From Streptomyces sp. NBC_00775 (GTDB lineage Bacteria > Actinomycetota > Actinomycetes > Streptomycetales > Streptomycetaceae): DNA of 64,000 nt. Position 1 is the first letter of the stretch, and each line of letters opens with the position of its first letter. A program made the position numbers and the translations under genes. Location of the stretch: positions 7,378,001 to 7,442,000 of the forward strand of contig NZ_CP108938.1 in the NCBI RefSeq assembly GCF_036347135.1. The letters are read 5' to 3'. Of this stretch, positions 1 to 8,294 are shown one piece after another. The notes under the pieces are model-generated. The model was not told the DNA's origin. It saw only the letters and a list, made by a program, of their open reading frames with translations, and did no database searches.

Positions 1-685
1 CGGCGGCGATCTCCGACGGGTGGCCCGGCTGCCCCGTGAGGGACTGGGCCACCCGGGACGCGACGAACTCCGGGGTCGCGCGGTCGCCGAAGAACTCCGT
101 GTCGCCGACGAAGCCGGGGGCGACCGCGTTCACGGTGATGCCCTCGGAGCCGAGGCGCTGGGCGAGGTCGTACGTGTACGTGTTGATCCAGCCCTTGGAG
201 CCGCCGTACGAGCCGGGGCCGCGCAGCGAGGCGATCGAGGAGAGCTGCACGATACGGCCGCCGGGGCGCCGGAGGTGCGGAAGCAGAGCCTCGGTGAGCA
301 GGACCGCGGTCAGGACGTTGGCGTCGAAATTGCGGCGGTAGCTGTCGGCCACGGAGGCGAGCGAGCCGTCGTGCGAAGGAGCCACGTTTCCGCCCGCGTT
401 GGCGACCAGTACGTCGACGGGGGTGTCGTCCGCTGCGATGAACTTCCTTGCCGCACCGACCTGTTCGGGGTCGGCCAGGTCCGCCGCGTACCAGGACGCG
501 GTCCCGTCCCCGTGGCGCTCGTCCAGTCCCTCGGCCGCCTTGCGCAGGATGTCCTCGCGACGGCCCAGGAGCACCACCCGGTCGCCGTCCGCCGCGAACG
601 CCTCCGCCGTCGCCAGGCCGATTCCGGTTCCGCCGCCGGACACCACCACACGCCGCCCGCTCATACCCATCCCGCCCGTCTTCAT
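1..685 (-). CDS. SDR family NAD(P)-dependent oxidoreductase, 3' end outside the window
   Basis: A short-chain dehydrogenase/reductase read on the minus strand; its C-terminus runs off the window's left edge. Visible SDR signatures are the nucleotide-binding loop GGGTGIGLA near the start, the NAG motif (LVANAGG), the catalytic Ser in IVQLSS and the Tyr-Lys pair in YGGSK. The Rossmann fold should bind NAD(P)H and oxidise or reduce a small carbonyl or alcohol; the substrate cannot be told. Three in-frame ATGs compete, at 685, 670 and 664. I chose 685 because GGGGACGAG sits just upstream. It is divergent from the hydrolase at 885 and shares a 199-bp intergenic region with it. No regulator is adjacent. 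Family call is firm, specificity unknown. Confidence 0.88.
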   Translation of the reverse strand, partial: MKTGGMGMSGRRVVVSGGGTGIGLATAEAFAADGDRVVLLGRREDILRKAAEGLDERHGDGTASWYAADLADPEQVGAARKFIAADDTPVDVLVANAGGNVAPSHDGSLASVADSYRRNFDANVLTAVLLTEALLPHLRRPGGRIVQLSSIASLRGPGSYGGSKGWINTYTYDLAQRLGSEGITVNAVAPGFVGDTEFFGDRATPEFVASRVAQSLTGQPGHPSEIAA

Positions 686-884
686 TCTCGTCCCCGGATG
701 TGAATGCAAATCACATGTACGTACGGGATGCGACGCTACGGAGGCTGCGGTACGGCGTCAAGTGGCTTGATATGAAGCTTGGTTGACCTGCGGATTCGTT
801 TCGCCGTACGGGCTGGCGGGCAAGGATCGTGCAGCGTTTGTCCCGGTCCACCGGGCCGGGGGAAACCGGGGGAGGGGGAGCACT

Positions 885-1829
885 GTGCGTGACCATGTGC
901 GGACGAGGGACGGGCGGCTGCTGCGCGTCGAGGTCTCGGGGGATCCGCGCGGTCGCCCGGTGTTCCTGCTGCACGGGATGCCCGGCAGCCGGGTCGGACC
1001 CCGGCCGCGGTCCATGTTCCTGTACCAGCGCGGCACCCGGCTCATCAGCTACGACCGTCCGGGGTACGGGGGTTCCGACCGTATGCAGGGACGCCGCGTC
1101 GTCGACGTGGTGCAGGACGTGGCGGAGGTCGCCGACGCCCTGGGCATCGAGCGGTTCGCGGTGGCCGGGCGGTCCGGAGGCGCTCCGCACGCGCTGGCGT
1201 GTGCCGCGTTGATGCCGGAGCGGGTGACTCGGGCCGCGGCGCTGGTCGGGCTGGCGCCGCGCAATGCCGAGGGGCTGGACTGGTTCGCGGGGATGGCGCC
1301 GTCGAACGTCAATGAGTTCCGGACCGCGTTCACCGATCCCGAGCGGTTTGTCGCTCGGCTGATTCCGCGGTCCGCCGCGATTCGGCGGGATCCTGTGCGG
1401 TTGCTGGAGGAGCTGCGGCACGAACTCACCGATGACGACCGGCAGATTGTGTCGGACAACACGATCCGGTCGATGCTGTTGCGCAACTACCGGGAGGCGT
1501 TGCGGACTTCGCCGTACGGGTGGGTGGACGACGCGCTGGCGTTGACCGGGCGGTGGGGGTTCGAGCCGGCGGAGATTCAGGTGCCGGTGTTGCTGTGGCA
1601 CGGGGTGAAGGACGTGTTCTCCCCTGCCTCCCACTCGTCCTGGCTCGCGGCGCGCATTCCCCGGGCGACAGCGGTCCTCGAACCCACCGCCGCCCACTTT
1701 GCCGCGCTACGGGCCCTTCCGAAGGTCCTGACCTGGCTCCTCGCCGACCCCACCACCGAGAGTCTCGCCCCCGCCGCCCCTACCCGTCCCATCCGCACCT
1801 GGGGGCTGCGCCCCCAGACCCCCGCTTAA
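885..1829 (+). CDS. alpha/beta-hydrolase
   Basis: A 314-residue alpha/beta-hydrolase fold enzyme with no signal peptide, so probably cytoplasmic. The oxyanion motif HGMPGSR lies about 25 residues in. The nucleophile elbow is GRSGG (G-x-S-x-G), the acidic residue is probably in WHGVKDVFSP, and the catalytic His in AAHFAAL near the C-terminus. Ester, epoxide or haloalkane substrates are all possible. The frame is open from 783, but the GTG at 885 is preferred: it follows a strong GGGGGAGGGGGAG Shine-Dalgarno and is where the fold begins. The gene ends against a long palindromic terminator it shares with fxsT, which is convergent. Confidence 0.9.
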   Translation: MRDHVRTRDGRLLRVEVSGDPRGRPVFLLHGMPGSRVGPRPRSMFLYQRGTRLISYDRPGYGGSDRMQGRRVVDVVQDVAEVADALGIERFAVAGRSGGAPHALACAALMPERVTRAAALVGLAPRNAEGLDWFAGMAPSNVNEFRTAFTDPERFVARLIPRSAAIRRDPVRLLEELRHELTDDDRQIVSDNTIRSMLLRNYREALRTSPYGWVDDALALTGRWGFEPAEIQVPVLLWHGVKDVFSPASHSSWLAARIPRATAVLEPTAAHFAALRALPKVLTWLLADPTTESLAPAAPTRPIRTWGLRPQTPA

Positions 1830-1859
1830 ACGTCGGCTGCGGGTGGGTGGGGGCTGGTC

Positions 1860-1901
1860 GCGCAGTTCCCCGCGCCCCTTAAGGGGCGCGGGGAACTGCG
1901 C
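1860..1901. terminator. perfect palindromic bidirectional terminator
   Basis: A 42-base perfect palindrome. The left arm GCGCAGTTCCCCGCGCCCC plus TT is followed directly by its exact complement, with no spacer, so the RNA hairpin has only the few nucleotides needed to turn. It lies between the convergent hydrolase and fxsT and reads identically from both sides. There is no long T-tract, as is usual in Streptomyces. Confidence 0.85.
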
Positions 1902-1953
1902 AATCTTTTAAGCGCACCCCCACCCACCCGCACCCGACACACAACCCCCAGGG

Positions 1954-4900
1954 TCACACCGCCAGCGGCTCCAGGTCGCGGTAGATGCGCCGCTCGTCCG
2001 CCGCCACACGCGTCATCCCGTTGTCGTCCCCCAGCAGCGCCCGCAACTCGGACAACGCCTCGTCGCGCAGACGACGGGCCTCGTCCTTGCGCCCCAACGC
2101 GGCCAGCGTCAACGCCGAGTTGGTGACGATGGCCAGCGTCTCGGGATGGTGCGCTCCCAGCACCGTTCGGAGCGTGACCACGGCGTTCTCCTCCAGTTGC
2201 CGGGCCTCGGCGAGACGGCCCTGATCGGCGAGGACATTGGCGTAGTTGATGCCGGTGAAGAGAGTGTGCGGGTGCTGTTCGCCGAGTACCTCGCCCATGC
2301 GGCGCAGGACTTGGCGGAACACCGTCTCCGCCTCCTCGGTGTCGCCGCAGCCCCAGTGGAAGATCCCGAGGTTGTTGAGCGCGGCCTGGGTGTAGGGGTG
2401 GGCCTCGCCCGGGACCTTCATGTACTCCGCCAGCGCCTCGCGGGCGACCTCGCGCGCCGCCTCCCGCTCGTCGGCGGCGAACAGATCGGCGGCCATGTTG
2501 AGGTCGCAGGCGAGCGAGTCCGGGGTCGACGTCGGATACTGCGCCCGGTACTGCGCACGCGTCGCCGTAGTCAGCCGCCGGGCATCCTCGAACTGCCCGG
2601 CCCTGCGCAGCGACACGGCCAGCGACTTGGCGCAGCTCAGTGTGCCGGGGAACTCCTTGCCGAGGATGCGCTTGTGGGCGTCGTACGCGCGGGAGAGCAG
2701 CGAGACCGACTCCCCGTACCGGCCCACCTCGCGGAGGTCGCGGCCGAGGCGGGCCGCCGACGCCAGCGTGTAGGGGTGGTCGGGGCCGAGCACCTCGATG
2801 CGCCGGTCGTAGGTGTCCTGGTCGATGACGCGTGCCTCGCCGTAGCGGCCGACCATGCGCAGGGCGAGCGCGAGGTTGTTGGCGGCGCTGAGGGTGCGGC
2901 GGTGCGACTCGTGGAAGATCTGGCTGAAGCCCTCGTGCGCCTCGCGCGCGAACTCCACCGCCGATCCGTACACGCCGAGTGCCGCGAGGTCGCTGGCGAG
3001 GCCGGACATGGTGACGTACGTGTGCGGGTGGGACGGGCCGAGGACACGCTTCTGGCGTGCCAGCAGCTCGGTGTTGATCTCCCGGGCCTCCACGTAACGC
3101 CCTTGGGAGCGCAGCACGTTGCCGAGCTGGCAGCGCAGATACAGATACTGCACGTCGTCCTCGCCGAGGATCGGCTTCCAGTGGTCGAGGAGGTCCTCGG
3201 CGAGCGCCTGGGCGCCGGGGAACTCGCCGCGCTTCCACAGGTAGCGGACACGGTCGATGAGCAGCCTGCGGGTCTCGGCCTCGGTGCAGTTGCGGGCGTC
3301 GGAGGCGCTCAGGTGCGGCCAGATGACCGCGAACCGCGGCCAGGTCTCGGGGTCGTCGATCGGCTCGTCACCGTCGGGCCGGCAGCCCGCGAGCACGGTG
3401 TGCACGACATGCCGGGCGTGCCGCTGCTCCTCCTCGGTCAGTTGCGAGCGGATCACCGCCTGCACCAGCCGGTGTACCTGGATGCTGTTGCTGACCTGGT
3501 CGACCTTGGCGAGCGCGAACCGGCCGATCTCCCGGATGACCCGGCCGAGCAGCAGACTCTCCTGGAGGGCGGGGTCGTACGGCTTGAGGGCGTCGATCAT
3601 CTCCTTGCTGTAGAGCAGATGCGAGGAGATCGGCTCGGCGGCCAGGAACGCGCACAGTTGCAGCAGGCGTACCGAGGCGGGGGAGCGTTCCTTGAGCCGC
3701 GCTATGGAGATGTTCCAGGTCGCGGCCACCGTCTTGGGGTAGTCGGGGGGCTGGTTGAGGTCCAGCACCTCCGTGGTCTGTTCGGCCAGCTGCCGCAGAT
3801 ACTCCTCGATGGGCGTGGCCGTCTCGGCGAGCCAGGCCGCCGCCTGTTCGACGGCCAGCGGCAGATCGCCCACGGCGGTCGCCACCTGGTCGGCCTCCTC
3901 GGCGGTGAGTCCCGAGGCGCGCCGGGTGAGGTGCTCGACGCTCTCCTCGCGCAGGAACACGTCGATGGGCAGGGAGGCGCCCTGCTGCGCCCAGGCCTGG
4001 TTGCGGGAGGTGACGAGGATGTGCCCGCCGCCTCCGGTCGGGAAGTAGCGGGTGAGCCGGCTGGGGTCGTCGGCGTTGTCGAAGACCAGGATCCAGCGCT
4101 TGGTCGGCGCCCCGCGGGCCAGCATCTGCACGGCTTCCTGGCTGGCCACGTTGATGTCCTCGCCGCCGGGCGCCCCTATGCGGGCGGCGAGTTCGGCGAG
4201 CGAGGAGACGACGTTGCCGGGGTCCTCGGCGGAGATCCACCACACGAGGTCGTAGTCCGCCATGAACCGGTGCACGTACTCCAGCGCCACCTGCGTCTTA
4301 CCGACGCCGCCGAGCCCGAACAGAGCCTGCGGCTGCGGCAGTACGACGGACATGCCGCCGCCGAGCTGGTCGCGGACCCGGTCCAGGATGACGTTGCGGC
4401 CGGTGAAGGTGTTGTTGCGCTGCGGCGCGTTCCAGATGCCCGGGGTGCTGCCGGGGAAGCGGGGACCCGAGGGGCCGCCGTCGACGGGCCGGCCCGGCAG
4501 CTCCAGGACGTCGAGCAGCGCGGTGATGCACTGGGACTCGTCGAGCCGGTGCAGCACGACCGGGTTGTGGTCGAGATACGACTCGGGCAGCCGGACCTCG
4601 TCGACCCGCAGCGGGACCAGTGTGCCGCCGGCGGCTCCCATCGCGTCCATGTCGGATTCGATGAGGGCACGCCACACGGCGTCGGCGTACCGGGACTTGC
4701 GGAAGGCGTTCGACAGCAGCACGAGGGTGCGCGTCGCCGGATCCTGGTGCTCGACGGGTCCGGTGGAGATGTCGTGCGGGACGACGTTGCAGCCGACCCG
4801 CTTGAGCAGCGCCTCGGCCCAGTCGGCCCACATCCGGTTCTCCGCCGCGTACACGATGACGACGTCGGCGGCCGTCGTCATCGGCCGCCGCCGCAGGAAC

Positions 4901-5898
4901 GCGTCGCGGCAGCGCAGCCGCACCGGCTCCGGCACCGGCGGCAGCGTGGTGACCTCGCCGTCCGAGATGACGGCGGTGAGCCGCTCGAAGGCGGACAGCA
5001 GCGAGTTGGCGATACCGCTCTCGTCGCCGACGGTGGCGAGCGTCTCCTCGTACGCGTAGTACGGGCGGTACGGGATCTCGACGGCGCCCCAGTACGTGGT
5101 GAGTTCCTCGCCGCCGAGCTCCTCGCCCCCGAGCCCCTTGGGCAGCCCGTCGAACTTCAGCCGGGCCAGTGCCCGTCCCGCGTCGACCTTCTCCTTCTCG
5201 CCCTCGTCGATCCGCATCGGCACGGGCAGCACCCGGATCTTGCGCTTGCGGTAGCCGTCCTCGACGCTGCGGGCCACGGCCGCCGCGCCGTCGAGGGACT
5301 GGTCGCTGAGCGTGAAGCAGTCCACGAGCACGTCGGGCATCTGCATGGTGCAGATGTCGGCGTTGTCGGACAGCCCGGTCCGGCTGTCGATGAGGACGTA
5401 GTCGTACGACGCCTTCATGTCGTCGCGCAGCGCGTCGAGGAACAGTCCGCCGCCGAGCCGCTCGTAGAAGTTGTCCCACTCGAACGACGAAACGGTCGCG
5501 GAGTACGAGCGGTCCTGGCGTCCGGCGGAGAGGAAGTCGAGCGAACCGCCGTCCAGGAAACGCAGCCCGAGCCGTTCCGGCGTCAGGGAGATGGCATGCC
5601 GCTCGACGCGCGCGAAGTCCAGATGCCAGGCGCCCGAGCGCTGGGTTCCGGTGGTCGCGGCCCAGGCGTACTCGTTGATGATGTCGATGACACCGGTGGT
5701 GGCGGCCAGCGCGTTCGGGTCGAGGAAGGGGTGGAAGAAGCGGAAGAGTCCCGGAGCCTCCAGGTCCCAGTCGACGGCCAGGACCCGCTTGCCGTTGGCG
5801 GCGAGGATCCACGCTGTGTTGGCCAGGGCCATGGTGCGCCCTGTGCCCCCTTTGTACGAGTAGAAGGTGATGATCCGTCCGTCCTGCACGGCCGTCAT
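1954..5898 (-). CDS. fxsT: FxsT: ParA-like NTPase / TIR-like / NB-ARC / TPR protein of the FxSxx-COOH system
   Basis: A 1314-residue protein with four parts. A ParA/MinD-like deviant Walker A (KGGTGRT, residues 16-22) opens a SIMIBI-type NTPase of about 320 residues. A TIR-like segment starts near 340 (ADVVIVYAAE). An NB-ARC-type NTPase has its P-loop GLGGVGKT near 527 and a WWISAED motif after it. Tetratricopeptide repeats run from about 866 to the end, with repeated LG..HP.TL elements. This order matches the TPR protein that accompanies FxSxx-COOH RiPP clusters. The ATG at 5898 is chosen because GGAGGAGAAGC precedes it and it overlaps the fxsC stop as ATGA. Probable role (inference): signalling or scaffolding for the RiPP, by analogy with STAND proteins; no enzymatic product is known to me. 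Confidence 0.88.
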   Translation of the reverse strand: MTAVQDGRIITFYSYKGGTGRTMALANTAWILAANGKRVLAVDWDLEAPGLFRFFHPFLDPNALAATTGVIDIINEYAWAATTGTQRSGAWHLDFARVERHAISLTPERLGLRFLDGGSLDFLSAGRQDRSYSATVSSFEWDNFYERLGGGLFLDALRDDMKASYDYVLIDSRTGLSDNADICTMQMPDVLVDCFTLSDQSLDGAAAVARSVEDGYRKRKIRVLPVPMRIDEGEKEKVDAGRALARLKFDGLPKGLGGEELGGEELTTYWGAVEIPYRPYYAYEETLATVGDESGIANSLLSAFERLTAVISDGEVTTLPPVPEPVRLRCRDAFLRRRPMTTAADVVIVYAAENRMWADWAEALLKRVGCNVVPHDISTGPVEHQDPATRTLVLLSNAFRKSRYADAVWRALIESDMDAMGAAGGTLVPLRVDEVRLPESYLDHNPVVLHRLDESQCITALLDVLELPGRPVDGGPSGPRFPGSTPGIWNAPQRNNTFTGRNVILDRVRDQLGGGMSVVLPQPQALFGLGGVGKTQVALEYVHRFMADYDLVWWISAEDPGNVVSSLAELAARIGAPGGEDINVASQEAVQMLARGAPTKRWILVFDNADDPSRLTRYFPTGGGGHILVTSRNQAWAQQGASLPIDVFLREESVEHLTRRASGLTAEEADQVATAVGDLPLAVEQAAAWLAETATPIEEYLRQLAEQTTEVLDLNQPPDYPKTVAATWNISIARLKERSPASVRLLQLCAFLAAEPISSHLLYSKEMIDALKPYDPALQESLLLGRVIREIGRFALAKVDQVSNSIQVHRLVQAVIRSQLTEEEQRHARHVVHTVLAGCRPDGDEPIDDPETWPRFAVIWPHLSASDARNCTEAETRRLLIDRVRYLWKRGEFPGAQALAEDLLDHWKPILGEDDVQYLYLRCQLGNVLRSQGRYVEAREINTELLARQKRVLGPSHPHTYVTMSGLASDLAALGVYGSAVEFAREAHEGFSQIFHESHRRTLSAANNLALALRMVGRYGEARVIDQDTYDRRIEVLGPDHPYTLASAARLGRDLREVGRYGESVSLLSRAYDAHKRILGKEFPGTLSCAKSLAVSLRRAGQFEDARRLTTATRAQYRAQYPTSTPDSLACDLNMAADLFAADEREAAREVAREALAEYMKVPGEAHPYTQAALNNLGIFHWGCGDTEEAETVFRQVLRRMGEVLGEQHPHTLFTGINYANVLADQGRLAEARQLEENAVVTLRTVLGAHHPETLAIVTNSALTLAALGRKDEARRLRDEALSELRALLGDDNGMTRVAADERRIYRDLEPLAV

Positions 5899-7208
5899 GC
5901 TTCTTCTCCTCCGTGGTCGGATCCGCCTTCGGGGAGCGGCGGGTGGGTGGGGCCCATCAGACGGGGCCGGCGGATCGGCGGGCCCGCGGGCGGATGCGCC
6001 TCGGCGTGCTTGAGGTACTGCCGGGTCGCGTGCGCGACGACGGCCGGAAGGACGTCGGTGAAGGCCTTCAGAGTGGGTACGCCGTTGACGGCGACCCGGC
6101 AGTCGGTACGCCGGCCCCGGTCCAGGATCGACGGCAGTGTCCGCTCCAGGTCGGCCGCCAGTTTGCGGCCCTCCTCGCCGTGGCACTGGATGTCGGCCCG
6201 GTTCCAGGGGACGATCGCACTGACCCAGGGGCGGGCGTTCGCGTCGAACGCCCTGAGTCTGCGCTGCCGTTCCTCGTCGGTCAGCGCCCACCGGTCGATG
6301 AGCAGAATCCCGGGGTGGCTCGGTGCCGCCTTGTCGGAGTCGTCCGTCACCAGGGTCTCGCCGGTGTCCTCGTCGTCGAACGACGACACCGTGATCCGGT
6401 AGTCGAGGGACCGGATCAGCTCCTCGGCGAGCGAGGGCAGCGGCCGCGTCGACTCCGAGTGGTACGGATTCCAGTCCTGGGCGTCCTCACCGTAGGGGCG
6501 GGTGTCACGGTGCTCGGGGATGCTGTGCCGGGTGGGCGCCGCGACGGTCAGATGGATGCGCCGGGGGCCCTCGCCCCGCGGCTTGAACGCGCTCGGCGTG
6601 CTCTCGTACGGGCGGGGCCTGCTGGACGGCAGCGGCGACTCCTGGGCGACCCGCACGATCCGCTGGGCGAGCCCGAGGACCGTCTCCTCGTACTCGTCGT
6701 GCAGCCGGTTGAGTTTGATCAGACCGTAGATCCCGTTGGCCGCGTACCGGTCGCCGAACGGCGCGTGATCCACATGGATATGCCTTACGGAGTCCGGGAG
6801 TTGGGCGTAGTCGATATGCGTCCACAGCGCGGGGACGATGGCGGGCACGGCACCGGAACCGGTGGCCCGGGCGCGCAGAATACGTTCGTTGAACGCGAAC
6901 CATTCCCGGCCGCAACTCTCACTGGTGAAGTATCGCGGCGAGAACAGCGGCACGAACACCCGGCATGAAGCGAGATTCTCACTGAGCTTTTCCGGCCATC
7001 CGTCACCCGAGCGCATCTCCCGGTCCATGAAACCGGCGGGCGCGCCCGCGGGGAGATCCGTGAGCGCCATGATGTGGTCGCACAGGTCCGTGAAGAGGAC
7101 GTGCACCCAGTGATCCGGATCGCCGTTGCCGGGCCCCCAGGCCGGCGTGTGGGCGTAGCTCAGGAAGAAGTACGGCCGGTTGTCCGATGCCCGTTCAGGT
7201 ATGTCCAC
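5895..7208 (-). CDS. fxsC: FxsC: TIR-like FxSxx-COOH system protein
   Basis: A 437-residue protein opening with a TIR-like motif (PYFFLSYAH), followed by FMDREM, RVFVPLFSPRYF and a CGREWFAF segment, as in the N-terminal domain of FxsC-type proteins. A C-terminal region containing GILLIDRWAL and WVSAIVPWN is typical of the same family. The GTG at 7208 is preferred over the frame opening at 7289: an AGGGGGG stretch sits at the right distance and the conserved domain starts straight after it. It is coupled to fxsT by ATGA and lies 93 bp after the acetyltransferase gene. In FxSxx clusters this protein is of unknown function; a TIR fold suggests protein interaction or NAD handling, not shown here. 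Confidence 0.86.
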   Translation of the reverse strand: MDIPERASDNRPYFFLSYAHTPAWGPGNGDPDHWVHVLFTDLCDHIMALTDLPAGAPAGFMDREMRSGDGWPEKLSENLASCRVFVPLFSPRYFTSESCGREWFAFNERILRARATGSGAVPAIVPALWTHIDYAQLPDSVRHIHVDHAPFGDRYAANGIYGLIKLNRLHDEYEETVLGLAQRIVRVAQESPLPSSRPRPYESTPSAFKPRGEGPRRIHLTVAAPTRHSIPEHRDTRPYGEDAQDWNPYHSESTRPLPSLAEELIRSLDYRITVSSFDDEDTGETLVTDDSDKAAPSHPGILLIDRWALTDEERQRRLRAFDANARPWVSAIVPWNRADIQCHGEEGRKLAADLERTLPSILDRGRRTDCRVAVNGVPTLKAFTDVLPAVVAHATRQYLKHAEAHPPAGPPIRRPRLMGPTHPPLPEGGSDHGGEEA

Positions 7209-7301
7209 GTGCCCCCCTGCCTGTGGATGTGCCCTTACGGGATGTTCACCTGGCCGGAACCAACAATCTTCCCCACCGGGCGCCCGCACGGGTCGCCTCT
7301 T

Positions 7302-8294
7302 TCACGTCAATCCATGGCGATATCCAGACATCTGGACTCCCGCCCGGTCGACCGCTTCCCGCATGCCGAAGAGCAGCACCGCTTTCCCCGCCATTTCCCG
7401 TTCCGTCACGAGATCACGCCGCAGCAGGTCCCCGATCGCCTCGAAGTCCCCGTCGTACAGCTCGATGTCCTGGTACGAGGTCCAGTTGCCCTTCTCGTCC
7501 ACCACACAGTGGTACGCCCGTTGCGCGGGGGTGGGCAGCATCCGGTACTCGGCGAGATGGAACGCGCTGCACGCCTCGAACCCCACGCGGAACAGCAGCA
7601 CCTGGGCGCCCGCCGTGTACAGCTTGGCCAGCGGGGAGCGCTCGCCGAGATGGCAGTGCGGATCGTGCTCGGCCAGCAGCTCCTCGGCCCGGCGGCCGAG
7701 CGCGGCCAGCGAGGTGTGCGGATGCCCGCTGCGCACGGCGCCCCGCGTGGTCCAGACGCACTCGGCGAGCACGCCCATCGTCGGGCAGGCGGTCATCCCG
7801 GGATCGAACGGAGGCACCGACGCCCGGAACTCCTTCTCCTGCGCCTCGGACATCCCGTGGGTGAGCGCCTTGTACGCCCGCGAGGTGAACGAGTTCTCGG
7901 GCGTGAAGGTGGGCACGACGAGCGTGCCGTCGGGGCCGAGCACATCGAGCAGCGCGTCCCGTACGTCGGTGTCGCGCAGCCCCGCCCCGCCGAGGGAGGC
8001 GTGCACCATGAGGATGCCGCCGCGCACGACGCCCAACTTGCGGAAGAGACGGACGAGTTGGCGGCGATTGGCAGGGCTGGCCAAGGGAGCGCGGTCGAAG
8101 GCGCCGGCCGGCCGGGTGTGGCCGAGAGGGCTGGTCGGCCGGGTGGGGCCGAACGGGCCGGCCGGCGGGGTGCGACGGAAGGGGTTGGCGGGCGGGGTCC
8201 GTCGGAACGGGTTGGCGGGCTGGGCGCGGCGGAAGAAGTCGGCCAGCCGGGCGCGGTCGAACAAGTCCGCCAGTTGGGTGCGATCATCAGCCAC
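7302..8294 (-). CDS. AAC(3)-family N-acetyltransferase with repeat-built N-terminus (FxSxx cluster)
   Basis: 330 residues. From about residue 70 on it is an aminoglycoside N(3)-acetyltransferase-type fold: ILMVHASLGG, DGTLVVPTFTPENS, the ERSPLAKLY motif, and LLFRVGFEACSAFHLAEYR, which matches the conserved acetyl-CoA/His region. Members next to FxsB probably acetylate the modified peptide or a related amine rather than an antibiotic (inference from context). The first 70 residues are eight degenerate nine-residue units such as PANPFRRTP, encoded by a 27-bp tandem repeat. The GTG at 8294 overlaps the fxsB stop by 8 bp, so translation is probably coupled; the upstream Shine-Dalgarno is weak. 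A start nearer residue 65 would leave only the enzyme domain. Confidence 0.85.
   Translation of the reverse strand: MADDRTQLADLFDRARLADFFRRAQPANPFRRTPPANPFRRTPPAGPFGPTRPTSPLGHTRPAGAFDRAPLASPANRRQLVRLFRKLGVVRGGILMVHASLGGAGLRDTDVRDALLDVLGPDGTLVVPTFTPENSFTSRAYKALTHGMSEAQEKEFRASVPPFDPGMTACPTMGVLAECVWTTRGAVRSGHPHTSLAALGRRAEELLAEHDPHCHLGERSPLAKLYTAGAQVLLFRVGFEACSAFHLAEYRMLPTPAQRAYHCVVDEKGNWTSYQDIELYDGDFEAIGDLLRRDLVTEREMAGKAVLLFGMREAVDRAGVQMSGYRHGLT
8074..8289. repeat. eight imperfect 27-bp tandem repeats inside the AAC(3)-like gene
   Basis: Units begin at 8074, 8101, 8128, 8155, 8182, 8209, 8236 and 8263. The middle units 8155-8235 are most alike and share the core GGGTTGGCGGGC; the outer ones are diverged. 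Twenty-seven is a multiple of three, so the array keeps frame and codes a nine-residue periodicity. Confidence 0.88.

Noticed and set aside
2146..6402. A 1418-codon open frame on the plus strand across fxsT and fxsC
   Set aside because: Antisense to two well-supported genes; its translation is low-complexity Val/Gly/Arg/Glu with no motifs, the usual result of third-position GC bias.
8074..8289. Possible CRISPR-like array
   Set aside because: Units are contiguous with no spacers and are in frame inside a gene; it is a minisatellite.
7302..8294. Aminoglycoside resistance gene
   Set aside because: The fold is AAC(3)-like, but it is coupled to fxsB in a RiPP cluster; resistance cannot be claimed from sequence.
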